Of a stretch of DNA of 35,361 bases, positions 8,413 through 16,719 are shown in pieces. Location: positions 1 to 35,361 of the forward strand of contig NZ_JAHLEM010000020.1 of assembly GCF_018883605.1 (NCBI RefSeq), in the 5' to 3' direction. Under the pieces are notes generated by a model. That model searched no databases. It saw only the letters and a list, made by a program, of their open reading frames with translations, and was not told the DNA's origin. The translations under genes and the position numbers were made by a program. This stretch comes from Streptomyces niphimycinicus (lineage in GTDB: Bacteria; Actinomycetota; Actinomycetes; Streptomycetales; Streptomycetaceae). Each line of letters begins with the position of its first letter. The stretch's first letter is position 1.

Positions 8413-10380
8413 TCAGCCGACCCGGACGGTCCTGGACGTTCCGGGGGCCACGGAGACCACGGCGTAGGTGTAGGTCACGCCGTCCACCGTCTTGGTGCGT
8501 ACCGGGCGCTTCTTCCCGTCGACCGTGATCCGGCCGTGCTTGCCGGGGAATCGGGCCTCCCAGGTGTAGGCGGCGCCTCCGGAGGTGTGGGCGAGGGTGG
8601 AGGAGGTGGTGCCGTCGTGACGCAGGCTGAAGGTGCTCTTGCCGATGCGCAGATGGTCCAGCTTCAGCCAGTCCATCCCGCTGGGCAGCCGTGACTGGGT
8701 GGTCAGGGAGCGACGGGGCGCGTCGGGCGCGACGCCCATCAGCCCCTGGACCGTCTGGCTCAGGAGGGTGAAGGACACCTCGGGGTAGTCCCCGTTGGGG
8801 CCCTGGCGGCTGACGGTGTGCTGGGCGTTCCGCTGGTCGTAGATCTGCCGCATCCACTTCCAGGCCGTATCCGCGCGGTTGTGCCGGAAGAAGGTGTCGG
8901 GGAGGTAGGTGAGGGCCTCGATGTTCCCGGGCCTGCCCGAGCCGCTCGCCTGCTCGTCGATGTAGTCGAGGTAGGCGTCGTTGCGGGGGCCGGGGTCGAT
9001 GATGCCCTTCATCGGCATGAACCAGCTATTCTCCTTGCCCCAGCCGGTGAGCGCCGTGCCATCGGTGCGGTAGGCGCGCACCATGGACGCGCCCGATCCG
9101 TCGCCGCTCCAGGTGGCGTTGAAGTACTCCTTGAGCTGCTTGGCCCGTTCGGCGGACGCGGCCGCGAGGGCGCGGTCGCCCTTGTCGCGTGCGAGCTCCG
9201 CCAGCGCGCGGTACGCCTGGTACTGCGCCGCGATGGCGTCTCCGGCTTCGGCGAGGTGTTCGTTGCCTTCCTCGTTGTAGCTGGCGGCTCCGGCGAAGAT
9301 GCCCTTCCCCGTGCCCTCGGCCACCTTGACCTTCCCGTTGTCCTTGGTGCCGTCGTGCAGGTCGACGAACTCCTTGGTCGCGTGGCGGTAGTAGTCCCAG
9401 AAGGTGGTGTCATCGAGGTAGGCGCGATCGCCGCTCCAGCGGTAGGCCTCATTGGCCTTCTCCACCAGTTCGAAGGTGGCGGGCACTTCGCGGACGAAGT
9501 TGTCGGGGCCGTGGTAGTCGATCGCGTGCGCGGTGGTGGTGTCGAAGTTGAGCGCCCAGACCGGGTAGTAGCGGTGCTCGGCCGTGGCGGAGGCGGCGTA
9601 GGAGCGGAGCATCGCCTTGTTCTCGGCGCCGAGTCCGAGGACGGCGGCTCCGCCGAGCTGGTGGGCGAAGTCGCGCGAGTAGTACGCGCTGCGGTGGGCG
9701 TAGCCGGCCCAGTACGCGGGGCCGTAGGTACCGGTGCCGGTTCCCGACCGGTTGTTCTCGTCGACGTTCAACGGGCCGGTGGTGCCGGGGAGTTGCACCC
9801 AGCTATTGGCCTTCCGCTTCGACCAGGTGAACATCTCCACGATCTGCGGGTCCGAGGAGCTGATGGTGGGGTCCACCGGGGATGACGGCGACACCATGAC
9901 GTCGTCGGCGTTGACCCAGCCGTCGCCGGACTCGAAGGCGATCTCCAGTTGGTCGCCGGAGGCCAGGGCGACCCGGCTGATGGTGTAGCGGGCGTACGTC
10001 GGGCGGCTGGGCAGCGCGACGGAGTCCATGACCTTTCCGTTCACCCGCACCGTGAAGTGGGCGCCGGGCCCTCCGGTGGCGATCCACGTGGAGAAGTCAT
10101 AGGTGCCGGACCGGCGGGCCGTGATGGTCTGGGACGCCTTCTTGCCCGGCCCCCCGTCGAGGTAGAGCAGCCGGTTGCCGCCGTGGGGCAGGTTGGTGGC
10201 GGTGCCCGCGCCGGAGGTGAGGGTCCAGCCCGTGCCCTCCTGCTCGAAGCCGGGGTCGGTGACGGTCAGCGGGCCCGGTGGGGTGGCCGCGGCAGACGCC
10301 CCTCCCGTCGGCAGAAGCGTTACCGCGAGCACACCGAGCGTGGACAGCGCGGACAGTACGGACAGGCGGGAAGGTCTCAT
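8413..10380 (-). CDS. Secreted six-hairpin-type glycoside hydrolase with N-terminal carbohydrate-binding-like domain
   Basis: The 655-residue protein begins with a signal peptide (MRPSRLSVLSALSTLGVLAV, then ASAAA at the cleavage region), with GGGAGA eight bases before the ATG. Residues about 38-165 look like a beta-sandwich carbohydrate-binding or galactose-binding domain (DPGFEQEGTGW, GTYDFSTWIATGG, DGWVNADDV). Residues about 180-530 are helix-rich with repeated aromatic/acidic motifs (WAGYAHRSAYYSRDF, YWAL-type strands, AASYNEEGNEHLAEAGD, ENSWFMPMKGI), typical of an (alpha/alpha)6 barrel such as glycosidases of clans L or M. A beta-rich tail closes the protein. I cannot name the GH family. 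It is divergent from the sugar ABC operon across a region with repeated TTGCA sites, so it probably releases the sugar that operon imports. Confidence 0.65.
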   Translation of the reverse strand: MRPSRLSVLSALSTLGVLAVTLLPTGGASAAATPPGPLTVTDPGFEQEGTGWTLTSGAGTATNLPHGGNRLLYLDGGPGKKASQTITARRSGTYDFSTWIATGGPGAHFTVRVNGKVMDSVALPSRPTYARYTISRVALASGDQLEIAFESGDGWVNADDVMVSPSSPVDPTISSSDPQIVEMFTWSKRKANSWVQLPGTTGPLNVDENNRSGTGTGTYGPAYWAGYAHRSAYYSRDFAHQLGGAAVLGLGAENKAMLRSYAASATAEHRYYPVWALNFDTTTAHAIDYHGPDNFVREVPATFELVEKANEAYRWSGDRAYLDDTTFWDYYRHATKEFVDLHDGTKDNGKVKVAEGTGKGIFAGAASYNEEGNEHLAEAGDAIAAQYQAYRALAELARDKGDRALAAASAERAKQLKEYFNATWSGDGSGASMVRAYRTDGTALTGWGKENSWFMPMKGIIDPGPRNDAYLDYIDEQASGSGRPGNIEALTYLPDTFFRHNRADTAWKWMRQIYDQRNAQHTVSRQGPNGDYPEVSFTLLSQTVQGLMGVAPDAPRRSLTTQSRLPSGMDWLKLDHLRIGKSTFSLRHDGTTSSTLAHTSGGAAYTWEARFPGKHGRITVDGKKRPVRTKTVDGVTYTYAVVSVAPGTSRTVRVG

Positions 10381-10618
10381 CTTTCGTTTCTCCCGGTCGT
10401 CATGGGCGTGGACGGGAGCCGGGCGGCCCTTGGGGCGGTGACGCTAGCAATCGGCCATCAGGCTTGCAATGTGTATGCGCATGCTTTCTTTGATGACCTC
10501 AAGAGAAAAAATAAAGTGTGCAGAAAGATTGCAGTGATTCCTTGCAAGTACTACGTTCCCGGCATCACCTCTCGCGCCACGGCGCGGCTGTGCGCGCAGC
10601 CGCAGACAGGGATCAGCC
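10381..10618. promoter_or_regulatory. Divergent promoter/operator region for glycosidase and sugar ABC operon
   Basis: This 238-bp region has an AT-rich core (about 10485-10550) standing out from the surrounding GC. It contains three copies of a TTGCA element: CTTGCAA at 10463-10469, ATTGCAG at 10528-10534 and the 8-bp palindrome CTTGCAAG at 10541-10548. There is also the palindrome ATGCGCAT around 10475-10482. CTTGCAG-type repeats are known operators of LacI-family MalR control in Streptomyces. The LacI gene at the end of the adjacent operon is the obvious candidate to bind here and repress both directions. Site assignment is by resemblance and position. Confidence 0.6.
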
Positions 10619-11980
10619 ATGAACGTCTCGCCCGTGAACACCCCCCTCGGCATCGATCGCCGAAGACTCCTCCAGCTCGGCGGCGCGCTCGCCGCCGCCA
10701 CCTCGCTCGCCGCGTGCTCCGGCACCGGCTCCGCCGGGACCGGCGGCGCGGGTGACAAGGACAAGGCATCCATCACCGTCTGGAGCTGGCTGGAGCCGGC
10801 CAAGGCGCTGAAGGCGATGGTGCCGGAGTTCCGCAAGAAGCACCCGGGCATCAAGGTGACCGTCCAGGACATCGGGAACCCGGCCATCTGGGACAAGATC
10901 ACCACCGGCATGGCGGCCGGAGGCGAGGGGCTCGCCGATGTGCTGCACATCGGCGTCGACTACCTCCCCGGCTACGCCGAGAAGTTCCCGGACGGACTGG
11001 CCGACCTGGGCGGGCTGGGCGCCACCAAGTACCGCGGCGCCTTCGCCCCGGGCCTGTGGCGCACCGTCTCCCCGGACGGCAAACGGGTCAACGCCCTTCC
11101 CTGGGAGGCCAATTCGGCGGGCTTCTGGTACCGCGCGGACCTCTTCGAGAAGGCGGGTGTCGATGCGGGCGCCCTGGCCACCTGGGACGACGCCATCGAG
11201 GCCGGAAAGAAGATCAAGGCCAAGACCGGCATCCGCCTGATCGGCATAGACAAACCCGCTTCCCAGGCAGATGCCGCGAACTTCTTCCAGATGCTCCTCC
11301 AGCTCCAGGGCACCTTCTACTTCAACGCCGACGGTGACATCACGCTCGACTCCCCGGAGGCGGTGCGTGCCATGAAGATCATCAAGCGGATGAACGACGC
11401 CGGGCTGGTCAGCGACTTCTCCGGCGGCTGGAACACCATGGTGCGATCGCTGAAGAAGAGCACCGTCGCCGTACACCCCTCGCCCACCTGGTTCGGCGGT
11501 GTCATCGAGCGCGAGGTGCCCCAGCAGAAGGGCAAGTGGCGCGTCCAGTTGCCCCCGGCCGTCCGCCCCGGCGGCTCCCGTTCGGCCACCGTCAACTCCA
11601 CCCACCTCGCCGTCGCCGGCAGCAGCCCCCACCAGGCCGCCGCCTGGTCCTTCGTCGAGTACGTCCTCACCCGCCCGGCCTCACAGGCGAAGATCTACCG
11701 GAGCGCGGCCATCGCCCCGGCCCTGATGGAGGCATACGACGACGCCGCCTTCCACCAGCCGTCGGCCTACTTCGGCGGACAGAAGCGAGGAGAGGTCTTC
11801 CTCAAGGCGCTCAAGGCGCCCTCCCCGGCGTTCAACTACTCCGCCGACTACGCCCGTGCGCTCAAGGTGGTCACCGACGCACAGACCAAGGTGCTGCTCA
11901 AGGGTGCCGACCCGGCCGATGTGCTGGGCGATGCCGCCGACCAGCTCGGCAAGCAGACCGGACGGAAGATCGTCCGATGA
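10619..11980 (+). CDS. Sugar ABC transporter substrate-binding lipoprotein
   Basis: A 453-residue family-1 extracellular solute-binding protein. The N-terminus combines a twin-arginine-like motif (DRRRLLQLGG) with a lipobox ending at Cys33 (SLAACSG), so it should be exported folded or by Sec and lipid-anchored to the outer membrane face. ITVWSWLEPAKALKAMVPEF is the characteristic first strand and helix, and WYRADLFEKAGVDAGALATW is the conserved middle motif of sugar-binding proteins. AGGGATCAGCC precedes the ATG. It overlaps the first permease gene by 4 bp (ATGA). It would capture an oligosaccharide, possibly an alpha-galactoside given the GH36 gene in the operon, and pass it to the two permeases. 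No ATPase is encoded, so a shared MsiK-like ATPase elsewhere is expected. Confidence 0.9.
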   Translation: MNVSPVNTPLGIDRRRLLQLGGALAAATSLAACSGTGSAGTGGAGDKDKASITVWSWLEPAKALKAMVPEFRKKHPGIKVTVQDIGNPAIWDKITTGMAAGGEGLADVLHIGVDYLPGYAEKFPDGLADLGGLGATKYRGAFAPGLWRTVSPDGKRVNALPWEANSAGFWYRADLFEKAGVDAGALATWDDAIEAGKKIKAKTGIRLIGIDKPASQADAANFFQMLLQLQGTFYFNADGDITLDSPEAVRAMKIIKRMNDAGLVSDFSGGWNTMVRSLKKSTVAVHPSPTWFGGVIEREVPQQKGKWRVQLPPAVRPGGSRSATVNSTHLAVAGSSPHQAAAWSFVEYVLTRPASQAKIYRSAAIAPALMEAYDDAAFHQPSAYFGGQKRGEVFLKALKAPSPAFNYSADYARALKVVTDAQTKVLLKGADPADVLGDAADQLGKQTGRKIVR

Positions 11981-12903
11981 GTGCGGTCCTCCACAAGGCG
12001 CCGGCGGCAACCGCCCCCGCCAGAGCGGCCCGAGCGAGGAGGAGCCGACCGCGCGGGCGCCTCGCCCCCTACCTCTTCATCCTGCCCGCCCTCGTCCTCT
12101 TCGCGGCGTTCAAGCTCTACCCCATCGGCTGGTCCTTCGTGCTCAGCCTCCACAAGTCGGTGGGCGGCACCGACACCTTCGTGGGCGCCGACAACTACCG
12201 GCGGCTGATCGACGATCCGCTGTTCTGGACCGCGCTCAAGAACACCGCCGTGGTACTCGCCGTCCAGGTCCCGGTGATGCTGGCCCTCGCCACCGGACTC
12301 GCCGTCGCGCTCAACTCAACGCTGTTGCACGGGCGTTCGGTCTTCCGGCTGGGCTTCTTCCTGCCGATGGTCACCGGTCTGGTGGCCTACGGCATCGTCT
12401 TCTCCGTCCTCCTCCACCAGGAGTACGGCCTGGTCAACTGGTTCCTGGAACTCCTCGGCAGCGACGGCATCCCCTGGCTGACCGACCCCCTCTGGGCGAA
12501 GATCTCCATCGGCCTCGCGCTGACCTGGCACTACACCGGCTACAACGCGGTGATCCTGCTGGCCCGGCTGCAAACCGTACCGAAGGAGCTGTACGACGCC
12601 GCCGCCGTGGACGGAGCGGGCCCCTGGCACACCTTCCGCCATGTGACCCTGCCGGGGCTCCGCCCCGCACTCCTGCTCACCACGGTCCTCTCCACCATCG
12701 GCACCCTGCAACTCTTCGACGAGCCGTACGTCCTCACCAAAGGCGGCCCGGACAACGCCACCCTGACCATCGGCGTGTACCTCTACCAGACCGCCTTCAA
12801 GTACTTCGACTTCGGCTACGCCTCGGCCATCGCCTACGCGCTCGCCGTCCTCATCGGAATCCTCGGACTGATCCAGTTCCGGGTGCTGGGAGACAAGTCG
12901 TGA
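11977..12903 (+). CDS. Sugar ABC transporter permease (MalF-type)
   Basis: A 308-residue membrane protein beginning at the ATG that overlaps the binding-protein stop. A basic, Ala/Arg-rich N-terminus is followed by TM1 (LAPYLFILPALVLFAAFKLY), about six membrane spans, and the cytoplasmic EAA loop (LYDAAAVDGAGPWHTFRHVT, LPGLRPALL) that docks the ATPase. Length and order are those of MalF/LacF-type CUT1 permeases. GGAAG upstream can serve as ribosome binding site. It pairs with the next gene to form the membrane channel for the sugar bound by the upstream lipoprotein. Confidence 0.92.
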   Translation: MSAVLHKAPAATAPARAARARRSRPRGRLAPYLFILPALVLFAAFKLYPIGWSFVLSLHKSVGGTDTFVGADNYRRLIDDPLFWTALKNTAVVLAVQVPVMLALATGLAVALNSTLLHGRSVFRLGFFLPMVTGLVAYGIVFSVLLHQEYGLVNWFLELLGSDGIPWLTDPLWAKISIGLALTWHYTGYNAVILLARLQTVPKELYDAAAVDGAGPWHTFRHVTLPGLRPALLLTTVLSTIGTLQLFDEPYVLTKGGPDNATLTIGVYLYQTAFKYFDFGYASAIAYALAVLIGILGLIQFRVLGDKS

Positions 12904-13727
12904 GACCCGCACAGCGCCGCCACGGCATCCTGCTGACCTCCTCGCTCGCCATCACCCTGGCCGCGGTGGTCATCCCCCTCTACTGGCTGATCGTCGCCAG
13001 TACCCACAGCAGCAACGAGATCTTCGACAGCCCTCCGCCCCTGCTGCCCGGCGGCCACCTCCCGGAGAACCTCGACACCCTCCAGCGGACCGCGTCCTTC
13101 GGCCGCGTGGTGCTCAACTCCACACTGATAGCGGCGATTTACACCCTGTGCGCCGGCGCGGTGTGCACCCTCGCCGGATACGGCTTCGCCAAGTACCAAT
13201 TCAAGGGACGCGAAGCGCTGTTCGGACTGCTGATGCTCGGGCTGGTGATCCCGCTCCAGGTGACCCTGATCCCGCTGTTCAAACTGATGGCGCAGCTCGA
13301 GTGGCTGAACACCTACCAGGCCGTGATCATGCCGAATCTCGCCCTTCCGTTCGGCATCTTCCTGATGCGCCAGTCGATGGCCGCCCTCCCCGACGAGCTG
13401 CTCGACTCGGCCCGGATGGACGGCTGCGGCGAGCTGCGGCTGTTCTGGAAAGTGGTCCTCCCGCCGATGAAACCCGCCCTCGCGGCACTCGCCATCTTCC
13501 TCTTCCTCTACCAGTGGAACGACTTCATCTGGCCGCTGATCGTGCTGCGCGACAGCCAGTCGTTCACCATCCCCGTGGCCCTCGCCGCCCTCCAGGGGGT
13601 CAACGAGACCGACTACGGGGCCCTCCTCACCGGTACCGCCGTCGCCGCGGTGCCGATGGCCGTCGTCTTCCTCGTGCTGCAACGCCACTTTGTCTCCGGC
13701 CTGCTGGCCGGTGCCGTGAAGGAGTGA
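12900..13727 (+). CDS. Sugar ABC transporter permease (MalG-type)
   Basis: A 275-residue permease starting at GTG 12900, which overlaps the MalF-type stop (GTGA) and is preceded by GGGAG. Features are the N-terminal membrane span (LAAVVIPLYWLIVASTHSS), the AGYGFAKYQFKGRE segment, the EAA loop (LPDELLDSARMDGCGELRLF, WKVVLPPMKPALA) and the family's FLYQWNDFIWPLIVL. It is the partner of the preceding permease in a CUT1 importer. The GH36 gene follows after 2 bp, so the unit is translationally coupled throughout. Confidence 0.92.
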   Translation: MRPAQRRHGILLTSSLAITLAAVVIPLYWLIVASTHSSNEIFDSPPPLLPGGHLPENLDTLQRTASFGRVVLNSTLIAAIYTLCAGAVCTLAGYGFAKYQFKGREALFGLLMLGLVIPLQVTLIPLFKLMAQLEWLNTYQAVIMPNLALPFGIFLMRQSMAALPDELLDSARMDGCGELRLFWKVVLPPMKPALAALAIFLFLYQWNDFIWPLIVLRDSQSFTIPVALAALQGVNETDYGALLTGTAVAAVPMAVVFLVLQRHFVSGLLAGAVKE

Positions 13728-13729
13728 CC

Positions 13730-15496
13730 ATGTCCCACGCGACCCACCAGGCCGTCACCACCGCGGAGCTGGCTCCCGCCGCCTGGGAGCCGCTGCTCGA
13801 CGGAGTGAGCATCGCCGTGCCGGCCACCGGCGCGGACGTCTCCTGGGACCTTGTGGAGGAGCCAGGAGGGCCCAGCACCCTGTGGCTGCGGGCCGACGGC
13901 GTCCCCATCGAGGTGCGGTTCTCCGTACCTCTCGGGGACGCCGCCGGATACTGGCATCCGCGCGTCGGATGGCATCGCACCCTGCCCGCCGACTGGGAGG
14001 GGCGGTCGGTGGCGTCCCTGGTCGACGGACACGCCGCGGGGTGTCTCTACGACCACTCCGGCGCCACCCTGCTGACCTTCGCGGCCGTCGATCCGGTCCC
14101 GGAGATCAGCCTGCGGTTCGGGGTGTCGGAGGAGAACGACACCTATGTCGTCCATGTCCATCTGCCCGCGTCGGACGGCCCGCACCGGTTGCTGCTGGTA
14201 CCGCGCGCGGAGTCGGTCGCCGCGGCGCTGCGCGTCCTGCGCGCCTGGTTCACCGCCGAGGTGGCGGCGCTGCCGGTGCCCGACAGCGCCCGTACACCCG
14301 TCTACTCCACCTGGTACGCCTTCAACCAGCAGGTGGACGCGGAATCCGTGGAGACCCAGGCCCGCCTGGCCGCCGAACTCGGCTGCGGAGTGCTGATCCT
14401 GGACGACGGGTGGCAACGCCACGGCCACGGGCGGGGCTACGCGGGCTGCGGCGACTGGGAGCCGGACGAGTCCAAGTTCCCCGACTTCACCGCACATGTC
14501 GCCCGGGTCCGCGGCCACGGGCTGCGCTACATGGTCTGGATCGCCCCGCTCCTGCTGGGCCCACGGGCCGCATGCCACCAACAGTGGGCACCGTACGCCA
14601 CGCGCCCGGCCACCGTCCCCGGCGCCGCCGTCCTGGATCCCCGCCACCCGGAGGTGCGCTCCCGGATCGTCGAGAGTTGCGTACGCCTGGTGCGCGACCA
14701 CGGACTCGACGGTCTGAAGCTGGACTTCCTGGACCAGGCCATGGTGTACGCGGGCGACGGCGCCGGGGACATCGGAGCGGCCATGGCCCTCCTCCTGACC
14801 GACCTGCGGTGCGCGCTCCAGGCCGTCCGCCCCGATGTGCTGCTGGAACTGCGCCAGCCGTACACCGGTCCCGGTATGGCCCCGTACGGCAACATGATGC
14901 GCTCCGTCGACTGCCCGGCGGACGCCACCGCCAACCGGGTCCGCACCATCGACACCTCGCTGCTCACCGTCGGCGGCGCGGTCCACTCCGACATGCTGCT
15001 GTGGGATACCGGCGCGCCGGTCGAGGCCGCGGTGCGCCAGCTCATCGGCACCCTCCACTCCGTACCGCAGCTTTCGGTGCGGCTGGACCGGCTCCCCGCG
15101 GGCCACCGTGAGGCGATCGGGTTCTGGCTCGCCGAATGGAGCCGTCTGCGTCCGCAACTGCTGGACGGAGCGGTCGAACCCGGGCGCCCCGACGAGCTCT
15201 ACACGCTGGTCCGTTCGGCCGCCGATGGAGTGTGCGTCATCGATGTGCACAGCGATCGCGTCGTGCCGCTGCGGCCCGCCGGGCAGCACGAGATCGTGCT
15301 GGTCAACGCGGGCCCGGCGGACCGGCTCACCGTGGCGACAGGGGAGGACTCCCCCACCGCGGACATCACGGTGCACGACCCTCGTGGCCGTATCATCGAC
15401 CGGTGCCGACGGGTGCTCACACCCGGCTTGCACACGGTCCCCGTACCGAGCATGGGACTGGCCACACTCCGGATCAGGGAAGGCGGCACACAGTGA
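13730..15496 (+). CDS. GH36-type alpha-galactosidase (clan GH-D), cytoplasmic
   Basis: A 588-residue protein with no signal peptide, so it acts on imported sugar. An N-terminal beta-sandwich (about 1-190) is followed by a TIM barrel with clan GH-D signatures: STWYAFNQQVDAESV, LILDDGWQRHGHGRGY, a WEPDESKFPDF segment, HGLRYMVWIAP, and the nucleophile Asp in GLKLDFLDQAM. An arginine/aspartate loop in RSVDCPADATANRVR probably carries the acid/base Asp. A short beta domain ends the protein. GH36 members hydrolyse alpha-galactosides or alpha-N-acetylgalactosaminides. It starts 2 bp after the permease stop and overlaps the LacI gene by 4 bp. The family is well supported; the exact sugar is inferred. 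Confidence 0.82.
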   Translation: MSHATHQAVTTAELAPAAWEPLLDGVSIAVPATGADVSWDLVEEPGGPSTLWLRADGVPIEVRFSVPLGDAAGYWHPRVGWHRTLPADWEGRSVASLVDGHAAGCLYDHSGATLLTFAAVDPVPEISLRFGVSEENDTYVVHVHLPASDGPHRLLLVPRAESVAAALRVLRAWFTAEVAALPVPDSARTPVYSTWYAFNQQVDAESVETQARLAAELGCGVLILDDGWQRHGHGRGYAGCGDWEPDESKFPDFTAHVARVRGHGLRYMVWIAPLLLGPRAACHQQWAPYATRPATVPGAAVLDPRHPEVRSRIVESCVRLVRDHGLDGLKLDFLDQAMVYAGDGAGDIGAAMALLLTDLRCALQAVRPDVLLELRQPYTGPGMAPYGNMMRSVDCPADATANRVRTIDTSLLTVGGAVHSDMLLWDTGAPVEAAVRQLIGTLHSVPQLSVRLDRLPAGHREAIGFWLAEWSRLRPQLLDGAVEPGRPDELYTLVRSAADGVCVIDVHSDRVVPLRPAGQHEIVLVNAGPADRLTVATGEDSPTADITVHDPRGRIIDRCRRVLTPGLHTVPVPSMGLATLRIREGGTQ

Positions 15497-16488
15497 AGGT
15501 GGGGATCACCGAGGTCGCCACGCTGGCAGGGGTCAGCGAGGCGACCGTCAGCCGTGTGATCAACCGGCGGCCGGGCGTCTCCAAGAAGACCCGCGACACC
15601 GTCGAGCGGGCCATGGCCGAGCTCGGCTACGAACGCCCGACCCAAGGCCAGCTAGTCGCCCTGCTCACCGAGCACGTGTCCAATCCGTTCTTCGCGGACG
15701 TGGCCGAGCGGATCGAGTCCTCGCTCGCGCCCCACGGCCTGAAGACGGTGGTGTGTCCCGCGTTCCCCGGCGGTGTCCAGGAGCGCGACTTCATCGCCTC
15801 CCTGGTGGACAAGGGCATCGCGGCGGTGGTGTTCCTCTCCGCGTCGAACACCGTCGAGGGAGCGGACCTGGAGACCTACGAGATGCTGCGGACGCGCCGA
15901 ATTCCCTATGTGGCCATCAACGGCGAGTTCGCGGACGGTGTGCCCGCGCCCGTGTTCTCCACCGATGACGTCCTGGCCGCCGAACTGGCCGTCGACCACC
16001 TCCATCGGCTCGGACACCGCAGGATCGGCATGGCCTCCGGTCCGGTGGGCAACCACCCGGCCGACAAGCGGGTCCAGGGATTCCGCACGGCCATGGCCAA
16101 GCGCGGCATCGAGGACCCCGAGCGCTGGGTGATCCGGCAGTCGTACACCGTCGAGGGCGGCCAGTCGGCCGCCACCACCTTGCTCGGCCTCGGTGCCACC
16201 GCGATCGTGGCGGCGAGTGACTACATGGCGCTCGGCGCCATCCGCGGGGTGCGGCGGCAGGGCCGCTCGGTGCCCGAGGACATCTCGGTGGTGGGATACG
16301 ACGGGACGATGATCACCGAGTTCGTGGACCCTCCGCTCACCACGGTGCGTCAGCCCGCCGACCGGCTCGCGCTGGAAGTCGGCCGTACGGTGCTGGCGCT
16401 GGTCAGCAATCGCGATGTACCCACCGGTGAGCTGCTGTTCGACCCCGAGCTGGTGATCCGCGCCAGCACGGGCCCGGTTCCCTCCTGA
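15493..16488 (+). CDS. LacI-family transcriptional repressor of the sugar operon
   Basis: A 331-residue regulator starting at GTG 15493, overlapping the GH36 stop, with GGGAAGG upstream. The DNA-binding head is intact: VGITEVATLAGVSEATVSRV (two helices), INRRPGVSKKTRDTV and the hinge helix AMAELGYERP. The periplasmic-binding-like core follows (LVALLTEHVSNPFFADVAER, then a region ending VVGYDGTMITEFVDPPLTTV). As the last gene of the importer operon it most probably represses this operon and the divergent glycosidase through the TTGCA elements at 10463-10548, with release by the imported sugar or a product of it. Confidence 0.92.
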   Translation: MKVGITEVATLAGVSEATVSRVINRRPGVSKKTRDTVERAMAELGYERPTQGQLVALLTEHVSNPFFADVAERIESSLAPHGLKTVVCPAFPGGVQERDFIASLVDKGIAAVVFLSASNTVEGADLETYEMLRTRRIPYVAINGEFADGVPAPVFSTDDVLAAELAVDHLHRLGHRRIGMASGPVGNHPADKRVQGFRTAMAKRGIEDPERWVIRQSYTVEGGQSAATTLLGLGATAIVAASDYMALGAIRGVRRQGRSVPEDISVVGYDGTMITEFVDPPLTTVRQPADRLALEVGRTVLALVSNRDVPTGELLFDPELVIRASTGPVPS

Positions 16489-16530
16489 CCGCGGCGCTTC
16501 CTGACCACGGCCACTTCCTGACCGCGGCGG
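16485..16530. repeat. Three short tandem copies of CTGACCnCGGC
   Basis: CTGACC followed by a CGG core occurs at 16485, 16501 and 16518, with periods of 16 and 17 bp. The first copy overlaps the LacI stop codon. The copies resemble TTCCTGACC(G/A)CGGC. They look like local duplications and no function is evident. Confidence 0.5.
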
Positions 16531-16586
16531 TGGCAGCACCGCAGGCCGCGTCGGACGGTCGGGACACCGGGAGTGGGAGAGGTGTA

Positions 16587-16617
16587 GCCAGCCCCCCTGT
16601 GGAACCCGGGGGCTGGC
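16587..16617 (+). terminator. Terminator of the sugar operon
   Basis: GCCAGCCCCC (16587-16596) and GGGGGCTGGC (16608-16617) form a perfect 10-bp stem with an 11-nt loop about 100 bp after the LacI stop. It separates the sugar operon from the desaturase gene. Confidence 0.7.
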
Positions 16618-16719
16618 CCCCCTTCGGTCGGGGTGGTGCCGCCATAGCGCCGATCGGTCTTCGGTCCGTACGTTTTTGCAGGTCAGAGTGTTATGACCGA
16701 TACAGGACCGGAGTCCTTC

